Program-made: the position numbers and the translations under genes
Notes under the pieces: generated by a model
Database searches by the model: none
Told to the model about the DNA's origin: nothing
The model's input: the letters and a program-made list of their open reading frames with translations, nothing else
Assembly (NCBI GenBank): GCA_965249895.1
Contig: CBDFNC010000004.1
Span: forward strand, 558,001-622,000
From: CBDFNC01 sp965249895
Lineage (GTDB): Bacteria; Pseudomonadota; Gammaproteobacteria; Enterobacterales; CBDFNC01
Length of the DNA: 64,000 nucleotides
Direction of reading: 5' to 3'
Part shown: positions 15,213 through 24,276 of the stretch, piece by piece
Layout of the letters: each line of letters begins with the position of its first letter
Numbering within the stretch: the stretch's first letter is position 1

Positions 15213-18200
15213 TTCAGTGGTTTATCCGAAACCCCGTCGCCGCCAACCTGCTGATGGTGTTTATCCTGGTGGCCGGAGTACTCTCCTTCTTACAGTTGCG
15301 TTCGGAGATTTTTCCTAAGTTACCCGCGACTTCTTTGTCTATCAATGTGGTATTCCCGGGGCGTACTGCAGAGCAGGTGGACAAAGGACTGACTTACAAG
15401 GTAGAGCGGTCGTTGGAAGGAGTTGAAGGTGTAAAGACAGTCTATAGCCAGAGTCAGCAAGATCTGCTGTCGGTTAAGGTTGTTAGACAGGATGGCCATG
15501 ATTTGGACCAGCTGCTTCAAGACGTGAAGCTTAAAGTAGAAGCCATCGATGGCTGGCCAGCGCAGGCAGAGCGCCCGGTTATTGAGAAGGACAGCTTTAG
15601 TTACCCATCACTGATAGTGCAAATTTTCGGCGGAGAAGATCTGGAAACTCGCCAGCGGGTGATGCGCCAGTTGAAAGCGGCATTATTGGCTCAACCAGAT
15701 ATCAGTAAGGTTAAGGTGTGGGGTGAAGAAGCATACCGAGTGCGGCTGGAGGTTGACCCGCATCAGTTATTGGCTTACGGACTCAAACTGTCGGACGTGG
15801 CCAGCGCCATCAACGCGAACTCCATCACGGCTAAGGGTGGTTTGCTAAAAACCGCGTCTGGTACCCTGTATATTATCGCCGATGAGCAGGCTTATCACAG
15901 GCGAGAATTCGAAACCCTGGTAGTGAAAACCTTCCCGGATGGCCGCCAGCTTTATTTGTCCGACCTGGCGCATATTGCCGACGCTTACCAGGAACACGAC
16001 GTGCTGGTTCGTTACCAGGGTAAGGAAGCCATAGGTTTATCGGTAAAAGCAGGCGCTAAAAGTGACTTACTGGAAATAAGCCGTCAAGCCAAACAAGTGT
16101 TAGCAGAGCTCAGGCCCCAGCTCCCCCACGGGGTTGAATTGAGTATTTGGTCTGATCTCAGCGTATATATCGAGAGTCGTTTATCGCTAATGCAAAGCAA
16201 CGCCCTGCAAGGCATAGCCTTAGTGTTTTTGATGCTGGCGCTATTTTTGAATATCAGATTGGCTTTTTGGGTCGCCATGGGTTTACCCGTCGCCATCGCG
16301 GGCACCTTTATCTTTATGGGAGAGTCCTTTCTGGGTTTTACCCTCAATGAACTGACCACGTTCGGTTTTATCCTTGTCCTTGGGATCCTGGTAGACGATG
16401 CCGTCGTAGTGGGAGAAAGTGTTCACAGCGAGAAAAAACACTGTATTTCACCTCTATTAGCCACACAGGCGGGCGTAAAAAGAGTCGCGATTCCCACCAT
16501 TTTTGGCATCGCCACTACAATCGCGGCTTTTTATCCTATGACACAGATTAGTAACGAGTTAGGAAAATTGTTTGCCAGCTTCGCCTGGATAGTCATAGCT
16601 GCACTGTTTATGTCGTTGATTGAATCGAAACTTATCTTGCCCGCTCACCTGGCCCACAGTAAACCCACTCGGCCAAACATTATACAAACATACGCCAACA
16701 GGATGCTGGAAGGGTTAAACCAGCACTTCTATGACCCCGCCTTGCGCCTGGCGCTAAAGCACAGATACGCCTGCCTGACCATCTTTGTCAGTCTTATCAT
16801 CGGAGTATTTGGCCTGATGCAAAAGGGCCAGGTTAAAACCGTGTTTTTCCCTGAAGTCCCTGAAGACCTTATTTCTGTAAAAATCGACATGAACGAGAAC
16901 ACGCCATTGGCGCTGATACGTCACAATGCACGTAAGGTAACGGAAGCGGCCGACATCATTAATACAAACTACAAGCGTGACACCGGCAGTACTGAAGGGA
17001 TAATCCAAAAACAGATGATGGTGGTGTCGGAGCTCGGTATCGAAGTCTTTGCTGAACTGCTCCCCCAGCACGAGAGGAAAATGGACGTATTTACCCTATT
17101 ACGTACCTGGCGGGCCCAAGTCGGCAATTTGGAAGCCGCCTGGAACACCGAATTTAAAACGGCAGAAGGTACAGGTGCTCCATTGGCAGAGCTGGTGCTG
17201 GTTCATGAAGATCGTGCCATCCTCAATCAGGCAAAAGACATATTGATACAACAGGTAACCCAACTAACAGGTGTTGTACAGGTAACCGATAACCTTAAGG
17301 CCAGCCTGCCGCAAATGAACTTCTCCCTCACCCCTCAGGCGCGTCAGTGGGGCTTGACCACACAAGATCTGACCAGTCAGCTCGGCGCAAACCTTGGTGG
17401 GCTGGAAGTACAACGTATGCAAAGAGCCAACAGTGAAGTCCGCGTGGAATTGCGTTACCCCCAAAAAGACAGGGATTCGGTGATAGACCTAAATAAGGTG
17501 TGGATCCAAAATGAACAGGGACAAGCCTTTCCCCTTGCCGCCGTCACCGAGCGTAAGCTGAGCTTTATCAATTCAGAAATAATCAGGAAAAACGGTCACC
17601 AGTATGCTTCCGTTTGGGTGAAGGTCGACAAGTCCGTAATTTCGCCGGAGCAGGTCTACGCCACACTCGCAGAGCAACAACTAATCCAACTGAAAGCACA
17701 ATTTCCCGGGTTGGAAATTAATCCGGCCGGAGAATTGGAGGAAAGTAAAAAAGCAAAAGCGGGTTTAAAGAAAGCGCTTTGGTTATCTCTGTTAGCCATC
17801 TACACCCTATTGGCTATACCGCTACGCAGCTATGGCCAGCCCCTGATCATTATGTCCGTGATCCCGTTTGGTCTGGTGGGCGCGGTATTCGGTCATATGT
17901 GGCTCGATCTACCTGTTAGCATCTTCTCATTTTTAGGTATGTTGGCTTTAAGTGGTGTAGTGGTCAATGATAGCCTTGTTCTGATATCTAATTATAATCA
18001 ACGGGTTATAAATAATGAAAAACAAAGGGATATAAAGGAGCTTCTGGTGGCCACTGGTAAAAGCCGGTTGAGAGCAATATTTCTAACCACAGTCACCACC
18101 TTTGTCGGATTAATGCCACTGATGGCAGAAACCGCAGAGCAGGCGCAATACCTTATCCCCGCTGCGGTATCACTGGCCTACGGCGAATTGTTCGCCACCC

Positions 18201-18313
18201 TGATCACTCTGCTCCTGGTACCTGTACTGTTAGCCATAGCTGACGATATCAAGCAGCTGCTAACGAAATCCAACCAAGCACCCGTTACTTCACCGGCTCA
18301 AGAAACCATATGA
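15203..18313 (+). CDS. RND-superfamily efflux permease (AcrB/MexB-like)
   Basis: This 1036-residue inner-membrane transporter is of standard RND length. It has TM1 (NPVAANLLMVFILVAGVLSF), two large periplasmic loops and the TM4 proton relay motif GILVDDAVVVGES (paired Asp near residue 400). The second half has GMLALSGVVVNDSLVLISNY and TTFVGLMPLMAE. It belongs to the branch beginning MPVIQWFIRNPVAANL, distant from E. coli AcrB, so its substrate cannot be inferred. Its stop overlaps the response regulator start by 4 bp, indicating coupled translation. Confidence 0.93.
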   Translation: MPVIQWFIRNPVAANLLMVFILVAGVLSFLQLRSEIFPKLPATSLSINVVFPGRTAEQVDKGLTYKVERSLEGVEGVKTVYSQSQQDLLSVKVVRQDGHDLDQLLQDVKLKVEAIDGWPAQAERPVIEKDSFSYPSLIVQIFGGEDLETRQRVMRQLKAALLAQPDISKVKVWGEEAYRVRLEVDPHQLLAYGLKLSDVASAINANSITAKGGLLKTASGTLYIIADEQAYHRREFETLVVKTFPDGRQLYLSDLAHIADAYQEHDVLVRYQGKEAIGLSVKAGAKSDLLEISRQAKQVLAELRPQLPHGVELSIWSDLSVYIESRLSLMQSNALQGIALVFLMLALFLNIRLAFWVAMGLPVAIAGTFIFMGESFLGFTLNELTTFGFILVLGILVDDAVVVGESVHSEKKHCISPLLATQAGVKRVAIPTIFGIATTIAAFYPMTQISNELGKLFASFAWIVIAALFMSLIESKLILPAHLAHSKPTRPNIIQTYANRMLEGLNQHFYDPALRLALKHRYACLTIFVSLIIGVFGLMQKGQVKTVFFPEVPEDLISVKIDMNENTPLALIRHNARKVTEAADIINTNYKRDTGSTEGIIQKQMMVVSELGIEVFAELLPQHERKMDVFTLLRTWRAQVGNLEAAWNTEFKTAEGTGAPLAELVLVHEDRAILNQAKDILIQQVTQLTGVVQVTDNLKASLPQMNFSLTPQARQWGLTTQDLTSQLGANLGGLEVQRMQRANSEVRVELRYPQKDRDSVIDLNKVWIQNEQGQAFPLAAVTERKLSFINSEIIRKNGHQYASVWVKVDKSVISPEQVYATLAEQQLIQLKAQFPGLEINPAGELEESKKAKAGLKKALWLSLLAIYTLLAIPLRSYGQPLIIMSVIPFGLVGAVFGHMWLDLPVSIFSFLGMLALSGVVVNDSLVLISNYNQRVINNEKQRDIKELLVATGKSRLRAIFLTTVTTFVGLMPLMAETAEQAQYLIPAAVSLAYGELFATLITLLLVPVLLAIADDIKQLLTKSNQAPVTSPAQETI

Positions 18314-18975
18314 AGATTTTAATTATTGATGATGACGTAGAGTTCGCCGAAGCCCTTTGCGAATACCTCGAATTACACGATGCAGAATGCGACTTTGCAT
18401 ATCACGGGGAAGCTGGCCTTACCCTGGCCAGCGAAAACCCATTCGACCTGGTGATCCTAGACGTCAATATGCCTAAGATGAATGGATTTGAGGTATGTAC
18501 GCAGCTGCGCCAACGCCAAGTCTTAACGCCGATCTTGATGATGACAGCTTTTGATGCCACAGAGGACCAACTCAGTGGTTTTCGCGCAGGGGTCGACGAT
18601 TATGTCGTCAAACCCTGTGCCATGCCTCTGGTGTGGGCACGAATTGAAGCTTTGGTGCGCCGAAGTCAACCGCAGCAACGAGAGTTTATTCTGGGGCCGC
18701 TCACTCTCGACCTGGATCAACAATTGGCTCACCGGGAAGGAGCAAACCTAGCACTGAGCCCCACTCTCTGGCGTATCTTACTCTACCTGGTGCAGCAACA
18801 TCCCAGAGTTGTCCCCCGCAGTGAGCTGGAGCAGGAAATCTGGCAAGGAGAAGTGGAACCGGGAAACCTCAGTGTGCAGCTACACAAACTGCGCAGCGTA
18901 TTGGATAAACCGTTTCAACAACCCATGATCCATACCCGGATCGGAGCAGGAATAGAAATCAGGGAGCCACAATGA
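18310..18975 (+). CDS. OmpR/PhoB-family response regulator
   Basis: This 221-residue two-component regulator has a receiver domain with acidic pocket Asp7-Asp9, phospho-acceptor Asp51 (LVILDVNMPKMNGFE), a switch Thr in MMTAFD, and Lys101 (VVKPC). A C-terminal winged helix follows (LSPTLWRILLYLVQQHPRVV; SVQLHKLRSVLDKPF). Its partner kinase is the last gene of the same operon, four genes downstream, an unusual split. It probably controls its own operon. The start overlaps the permease stop, and the stop overlaps the GNAT start. Confidence 0.93.
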   Translation: MKILIIDDDVEFAEALCEYLELHDAECDFAYHGEAGLTLASENPFDLVILDVNMPKMNGFEVCTQLRQRQVLTPILMMTAFDATEDQLSGFRAGVDDYVVKPCAMPLVWARIEALVRRSQPQQREFILGPLTLDLDQQLAHREGANLALSPTLWRILLYLVQQHPRVVPRSELEQEIWQGEVEPGNLSVQLHKLRSVLDKPFQQPMIHTRIGAGIEIREPQ

Positions 18976-19574
18976 AGACTGACATCGTGAGATATATTCC
19001 CACACTCTGGCAAGATCAGGCGCTGACTCTGTATTACCAGAGCTTACGCCATACGCTGGCGCCTTTGTTTGGTAATGAAGAGCAAGCCTTGAGCCTGTTT
19101 CGTAGCTCGATTCAAGCTGAGAACGGTTTGATCGCCCTGAGAAACCGTGAAGTTGTTGGTGTGTTAGGGATGCAACACCGGGCCTCAGGTTTTATTCAGC
19201 CCTCAATATCCGGCTACATTAAATCATTTGGTTTGAAACTAGGCCTAAAACGTTGCCTGTTAGGCTGGCTCATTAACCACAATACTCAGAGCAATGAGCT
19301 TTATCTTGACGGGGTTGCCGTCGACCCCAGATACAGAGGACAAGGTATCGGCAAAGCGTTGATCGCCAAATTTGAACAATATGCACAAAGCAAAGGGTAC
19401 ACCAGGGTTAGTCTCGACGTAGTAAACACCAATCCAGGCGCAAAAAAACTGTATCAGACCCTGGGGTATCGTACTTACAAGACAACCAGTATGGCGCCAT
19501 TACAGTGCTTTTCATTTTCCCACTGCGATTTAATGACCAAAGACCTGAAGGAAACAAAATGCGCTGGTTACTAA
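18972..19574 (+). CDS. GNAT-family N-acetyltransferase
   Basis: This 200-residue protein has the GNAT acetyl-CoA-binding signature VAVDPRYRGQGIGKALIAKF (about residues 115-134) followed by GYTRVSLDVVNTNPGAKKLY and LGYRTYKT. The acceptor is unknown. Embedded between a response regulator and a hydrolase in an efflux operon, it may modify the pump's substrate or a cell-envelope molecule (inference). Its last codons overlap the next gene start by 16 bp. Confidence 0.85.
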   Translation: MKTDIVRYIPTLWQDQALTLYYQSLRHTLAPLFGNEEQALSLFRSSIQAENGLIALRNREVVGVLGMQHRASGFIQPSISGYIKSFGLKLGLKRCLLGWLINHNTQSNELYLDGVAVDPRYRGQGIGKALIAKFEQYAQSKGYTRVSLDVVNTNPGAKKLYQTLGYRTYKTTSMAPLQCFSFSHCDLMTKDLKETKCAGY

Positions 19575-20542
19575 TGCTGACACTGATCATTCCCTTAATT
19601 GCCCAGGCTAAAATGCTCACATTTCAACATGGCGAAAACCAGCTTGAAGCCATCTACTTATCACCGGACAAAAAAGCCAGGGCCGTACTGATATTTGTGC
19701 ATGGCGACGGGGCGGTAGATCACGAATCCTCAGGTTACTACCCCATTATCTGGGACAGCCTGCTGGAAGAAGGATACGCCATTTTTAGCTGGAGCAAACC
19801 CGGTGTCGGCAACTCCAAGGGCAACTGGTTGTCCCAATCAATGGATGACAGGGCACAAGAAGTATTGGCCGGCACCGCTTATGTTCAACGTACCTTTGGT
19901 TTCACCCCCAAACAAACTGGCCTGATTGGTTTCAGTCAGGCGGGTTGGGTAATGCCAAAAGCCCTTAAACAATCTGATCAGATTGGTTTTATGGTGGGTG
20001 TAGGTGTCGCCATCAATTGGCTTCAACAGGGCTGGTTTATGACGGAAAGTCAGTTAACACGCAGCGGAGCTTCCCCCGAACAAATCGCACAGGTAAAAGC
20101 ACATTCCCAAGAAGGAAATAAACGCCTCGACGCAGGCGCCAGTTATCAAGAATATCTGTCACAAAACCGCGATGTATCTGATGGACTCATGTCCGAGATG
20201 AGGTACCAATTTGTACTGAGGAACTACAGTTCAGATGCGAGTGAAGACTACCGAGGTTTGGACATACCCTTATTGGTATTGCTCGGCGCGCAAGATAGAA
20301 ATGTCGATGTACAAGAAACCCGGCGCGTTTTAAAGACCACCTTTGCTAATCAGCACAATCTAACCCTGCACATATTACCAGGCGCGACACACGGTCTGAT
20401 GAAAGTCGAACACTTTGATGTCACGGAGCCAGGCGTAAAGGAATGGTTCAAGTTGATGTGGATGGAGCAGGATGCATTTGTACCACAGTTTTTCACCATT
20501 TTACTCCCCTGGCTTCACCAGGTAACAGAAGGACAAAAATAA
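19559..20542 (+). CDS. Exported alpha/beta hydrolase
   Basis: This 327-residue hydrolase has a signal peptide (LLMLTLIIPLIAQAK). The oxyanion region is IFVHGDGAVDHESSGYY, the nucleophile elbow GFSQAGWVMP (Ser), the Asp in LLGAQDRNVDV and the His in LPGATHGLMK. It resembles periplasmic esterases or acyl-peptide-like hydrolases. The start at 19559 is chosen because it begins the signal peptide; an in-frame ATG at 19505 lies deep in the GNAT gene. The substrate is unknown, but the operon context suggests an envelope lipid or xenobiotic. Confidence 0.85.
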   Translation: MRWLLMLTLIIPLIAQAKMLTFQHGENQLEAIYLSPDKKARAVLIFVHGDGAVDHESSGYYPIIWDSLLEEGYAIFSWSKPGVGNSKGNWLSQSMDDRAQEVLAGTAYVQRTFGFTPKQTGLIGFSQAGWVMPKALKQSDQIGFMVGVGVAINWLQQGWFMTESQLTRSGASPEQIAQVKAHSQEGNKRLDAGASYQEYLSQNRDVSDGLMSEMRYQFVLRNYSSDASEDYRGLDIPLLVLLGAQDRNVDVQETRRVLKTTFANQHNLTLHILPGATHGLMKVEHFDVTEPGVKEWFKLMWMEQDAFVPQFFTILLPWLHQVTEGQK

Positions 20543-20543
20543 C

Positions 20544-21329
20544 ATGCGAGTATTGATATTTTTATGCCTGCTGACCTCCTTCTGTGCTTGGGCTACCCCA
20601 CCGTTAGCGTACCTACTGTCCATCGATAACGAACCTGCCGGCAGATTAAACATCACCCGGCAAACAACAGAGCGTGGACTGCGGATCACCACAGACACCT
20701 ATATAGAGAGGGCATCCCTTTTTGAGACAGAAAAAACTCATAGTCGGCGCCAAGAACAGTTCGAAAATAACAACCTGGTTGGTTATGAAACCCGGATAAA
20801 CGCACCAGATACCACCTTTCATACACTGGGCAAACAGCAAGGTAACTCGTTTTGGATACATGCCAATGTGATTAAAAGCACGCAGCAGCTAGAAGAAGAC
20901 GACCTGATGGCAGGTGCGTTCGTTATATTAAGCAATGCTGTTCCTTATGTTGGCACAGCCCTAACTGTGACCTCTTTGCTGGCCGATGAAAAACAACAGG
21001 GCGCGTTTAGCTTTAACGCTAGCCAATATCAGCACAGTATTCCCGAGCTGCCGCACCTTTCTCTGTCTTTAACTGAACCTGTCACGGTTAATCTACTTGA
21101 TACCGACATGATCCGGGTAATAGAGGTAACCTTAACACCCCAAGGGACAGAGACGGTACAGATCAAGGGACGGGCCATTGAGGTATCGAAATTAAATGTC
21201 CGCGGCGAGGATTTTCAGCTAGTTTACCGCGTCGCTAAAGATAAATTGGGGCCTTACCTGGTGGCATTGGAGGGTCATAATCAAACCCTGGGTCAATTTA
21301 GCGTTCAACTTAAGCAGAGTTCTTTATGA
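20544..21329 (+). CDS. Exported protein of unknown function
   Basis: This 261-residue protein begins with a signal peptide (VLIFLCLLTSFCAWA), is mostly beta-rich and has no obvious catalytic motif. It resembles DUF6134-like periplasmic proteins, with an early LSIDNEPAGRLNITRQ and a C-terminal YRVAKDKLGPYLVALEG, which are features of LolA/DUF3108-type lipid-binding barrels; this link is tentative. It starts one base after the hydrolase stop and overlaps the kinase start by 4 bp, so it is an integral part of the operon. Confidence 0.65.
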   Translation: MRVLIFLCLLTSFCAWATPPLAYLLSIDNEPAGRLNITRQTTERGLRITTDTYIERASLFETEKTHSRRQEQFENNNLVGYETRINAPDTTFHTLGKQQGNSFWIHANVIKSTQQLEEDDLMAGAFVILSNAVPYVGTALTVTSLLADEKQQGAFSFNASQYQHSIPELPHLSLSLTEPVTVNLLDTDMIRVIEVTLTPQGTETVQIKGRAIEVSKLNVRGEDFQLVYRVAKDKLGPYLVALEGHNQTLGQFSVQLKQSSL

Positions 21330-22567
21330 AAACCCAGTCCCTCAACAAAAGCCTGATCCGGAAATTGTTCTTGTTTGGGTTAATAATGGTGGCTTCATTT
21401 GGGCTACTGAGCTTTTTAACTTACTGGTATGGTGTCGATAAAGCCGTTAACCAGGCTGGGTTACTCGAAGCCTGGTCCCTCGAGCGTCAGCTGAAAGAAA
21501 ACCCCGGCATGCCCTTACCAAAAGGGCCTACATTAAGCGTATTCCGCAACTGGGACCAATTACCTGAGATCATCAGACAAACTGTGCCAGCACCCAAAGC
21601 GCAGTGGCCAGCGGGCAAATATATTCAGGGCGAGTACCCCTATGGCGACACAACCCGATATTTCTTTCTCCTACCCCACTCTTTGGATAATGGTGGACAG
21701 CTATTTTTGTTAACCCGCTACACCGAGCAGGAGCTAGCAGCTTTGGTTGACTCCATGTTTGGCGTCGCTTTTCAATATACCTTTTATGGGGTTGGAAGCT
21801 TACTGGTAGTGCTGTTCTTACTGACGTTTTGGTGGATGCAGCAGATCAGTCGTCCCTTTGTCCGACTCAAACACTGGGCTGAAAACCTCGGCACCGAGCA
21901 AGAATATGTGAAAGGTGAGTATGGCTTCGAAGAGTTGGATAATTTGGCGTCTCAGCTGCAGACTGCCGTAGACAGGGTCCGCCATTTTGCCGAGCGCGAG
22001 CATTTATTCCTGCGCCATGCCAGTCACGAATTACGCACTCCGCTCGCCGTGATGCAGGCCAGCCTTGATACCTTACAGGCTCAGGGAAACAATTCCAGAC
22101 CTCTGTTAAGGGCGCAAAAAGCCAGCGGCAATATGCAACTTATCTGTAATACCTTGCTGTGGCTGGCGAGGGAAAGTGATAGGCCTTTGGAGTCTGAAGA
22201 TGTTGATATAAAAAGGTTATGTCTTGAGCTAATAAGCGATCTTGAATATTTGCTCACTGCGAAGCAATGCCATGCCGTGCTTCGGGGCGGTTCCTTGCAG
22301 CAGTTAATGCCAGCCACCTTACTTCGAATCGTGTTAACCAATTTGCTAAAAAACGCCTTTCAATATAGTGACCCTGGTCAAATTACAATCTCAATAACTC
22401 AATCAAAGGTAGAGGTAATCAATCCGTTTCTGGGAGAGCAAACTCCCAATATGGGATTCGGCTTGGGGTTAGAGTTGGTTAAACGTATTTGTGACAGGCA
22501 AGGCTGGATATTTAGTTTCGAACAAAATAGCGAGATCGTTTGCGTGTCGATCAGCTGGCAGTTATAG
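21326..22567 (+). CDS. Sensor histidine kinase
   Basis: This 413-residue membrane kinase has TM1 (about 13-33) and TM2 (about 152-170) flanking a periplasmic sensor of about 115 residues. The DHp phospho-acceptor is His234 in HASHELRTPLA, followed by a catalytic domain with N-box TNLLKNAFQYSD and G2-like GFGLGLELVKRI. The domain between these boxes is short and the usual DTGxG G1 box is not evident, so ATP binding may be atypical or the region compact. It is the likely partner of the response regulator at 18310. Confidence 0.88.
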   Translation: MKTQSLNKSLIRKLFLFGLIMVASFGLLSFLTYWYGVDKAVNQAGLLEAWSLERQLKENPGMPLPKGPTLSVFRNWDQLPEIIRQTVPAPKAQWPAGKYIQGEYPYGDTTRYFFLLPHSLDNGGQLFLLTRYTEQELAALVDSMFGVAFQYTFYGVGSLLVVLFLLTFWWMQQISRPFVRLKHWAENLGTEQEYVKGEYGFEELDNLASQLQTAVDRVRHFAEREHLFLRHASHELRTPLAVMQASLDTLQAQGNNSRPLLRAQKASGNMQLICNTLLWLARESDRPLESEDVDIKRLCLELISDLEYLLTAKQCHAVLRGGSLQQLMPATLLRIVLTNLLKNAFQYSDPGQITISITQSKVEVINPFLGEQTPNMGFGLGLELVKRICDRQGWIFSFEQNSEIVCVSISWQL

Positions 22568-22722
22568 AAGGAAAACAGGATCAGGAATTTAGCCAAGCAC
22601 GCCTATGAGCCTTTAGTCGAACTTGCTTGGCGAACCTTGTGCTCACAGCTTTCATCCGCTGCGACAACATGATTGATTTTTACCCCTAACTGGTTCTTAG
22701 TTGGCGTTTCAGGACAAACACT

Positions 22723-22970
22723 AGCTATGTGCCCGTCCTGAAACTCATATATTTATTCTTCCGTCATATTCTTAGCATCCAAGCTTGTCGTTTTACGAAA
22801 GCTTAAAGTTAGTCACCACTATCACAACGAACTCAGTCATTGTCAGCTTGCCTGGAAATCCAGTGTCATTTAGCGTGATAGGTACTCGCGGTTAAGCCAC
22901 TGGATTCCGAGATGTCGGACCACCGTGTGCGCGAGAATGACAAGATAGCGTTTCAGGATGAAAACTAGCT
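22723..22970 (-). repeat. Family B MITE-like element, copy 2
   Basis: The inverted ends are AGCTATGTGCCCGTCCTGAA (22723-22742) and GTTTCAGGATGAAAACTAGCT near 22950-22970. The interior matches copy 3 at 31329-31561 in the opposite orientation, including GACACTGGATT...CAGGCAAGCTGACAA. A second partial right end (GGCGTTTCAGGAC...CTAGCT, 22703-22726) abuts the left end, so one copy inserted next to, or recombined with, another. Confidence 0.8.
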
Positions 22971-22988
22971 ATGTGCAAATGCCGCCCG

Positions 22989-23250
22989 CTAACGTTTCAT
23001 CTCAATCTTACCATTTTTAAAATGCAGCAGATAAAGATCTGCCTCGCTGTTTGTAAGCAATACGTTCGCGCTTTACCTCGTTAGCTCCAGATACTACTTC
23101 CTGGCCTAAAGACTCACCACATTTATCCAGGATCTCAAACTTGTCGTCACCTAGCCTTGCCCACCCGCCATCACATCGAAGAGAGCTGAAGCTGGCGGCT
23201 TGACTTAAACAAGGCAACAACAAGAGAATCCCAAACCCCAATTTGTTCAT
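22989..23250 (-). pseudogene. DUF2845-family small exported protein, frameshifted
   Basis: The N-terminal part from 23250 has a signal peptide (MNKLGFGILLLLPCLSQAAS) and the DUF2845 pattern LRCDGGWARLGDDKFEILDK-CGES. After RERIAYK the frame runs to an early stop, but shifting by one base near 23048-23052 gives SEADLYLLHFKNGKIEMKR-stop, the expected family ending. A single-base indel (or sequencing error) therefore explains the truncated product. The start at 23250 is preferred over an upstream Met at 23271 because it begins the signal peptide. Confidence 0.7.
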
Positions 23251-23431
23251 AAAAAAACCCAAAGAGGTCAAAACTAATCCATTTTAACGAAACTATAATC
23301 ATTCTCGCAACCCGGCTAAAAAAAACACTACTTATCATAATAAACTGAAATGATATCATCCATTTGCGGCTTACTCGTTGGTATACTGCGAAATGGAGAT
23401 AAAAGCCTAATATGAACAACAAAGGATATTC

Positions 23432-24151
23432 GTGAACCCGTTCATCGCTCTCATATGGCTAGCGCTTATATTGCCGCTCAGTAGTCATGGTGAAACCACA
23501 CTGAGGATCAATACCTCTATTAAACCCCCTTTTTCGACCCAGGACGAAACCGGATTCTTTGATCGTTTACTCAAGGCCGTGGCTGAAAGCAGTGATTTGA
23601 ATATCCAGCTTATACGCCTGCCTCCGTCCAGAGCACTCGTTTCCGCAAATGCCGGCATCAGTGATGGCGATTTACCGCGCGTTGGGGGTTTAACTCCGTT
23701 TTACCCTAATTTAGTTCAGGTGCCAGAAAAACTTATCGACTATCAATTTATTGCTTTTTGTAATGATAATTTCTCCCCTGATGGCTGGGATTCATTATTT
23801 AACCGTCATGTGGCGTACCTGCTTGGCTGGAAAATATACGAACAAAAGGTAACATCGAAAAACGTCAGTAAACTCAGACGGCCGCATCAACTATTCGAGA
23901 TGCTTGCGGAAGCTCGGGTCGATACCGTGTTGTATGAAAAGTTTTCCGGACAGTACATCATGAACAACATGGCTGATAAATCTATCCGGTTATGCGGACC
24001 TGCGTTAGCAACTAAACCTATGTACCTATATTTACACAAGAGCCAACAACACTTGGTCAAACCTATTGTTGCCGAAATTAAAAAGATGAAAGAAGATGGC
24101 CGTTATCAGACTATCTTCGAGCAAACTTTAAATTGGACACTATTAAACTAA
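23432..24151 (+). CDS. Periplasmic amino-acid-type substrate-binding protein (SBP family 3)
   Basis: This 239-residue exported protein has a signal peptide (IALIWLALILPLSSHG) and a fold like family 3 solute-binding proteins: PPFSTQDETGFFDRLLKAVA, a hinge region DYQFIAFCN, and a closing KEDGRYQTIFEQTLNW. Such orphan proteins lack a partner ABC transporter and often act as ligand sensors or chemotaxis binding proteins in alteromonads. The GTG start at 23432 with upstream AAAGGA is preferred. There is no operon partner. Confidence 0.75.
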   Translation: MNPFIALIWLALILPLSSHGETTLRINTSIKPPFSTQDETGFFDRLLKAVAESSDLNIQLIRLPPSRALVSANAGISDGDLPRVGGLTPFYPNLVQVPEKLIDYQFIAFCNDNFSPDGWDSLFNRHVAYLLGWKIYEQKVTSKNVSKLRRPHQLFEMLAEARVDTVLYEKFSGQYIMNNMADKSIRLCGPALATKPMYLYLHKSQQHLVKPIVAEIKKMKEDGRYQTIFEQTLNWTLLN

Positions 24152-24276
24152 AGCACCAACCAGGTGACAATTAATAGTCCTAACTCATGGAGAAACCTGC
24201 TAATTCGGAGTACACAGATTGAAGAAACACGGCAAACTGTCGATTCTCCTTCTTTAACACCTTCCTACTAAGCCAT

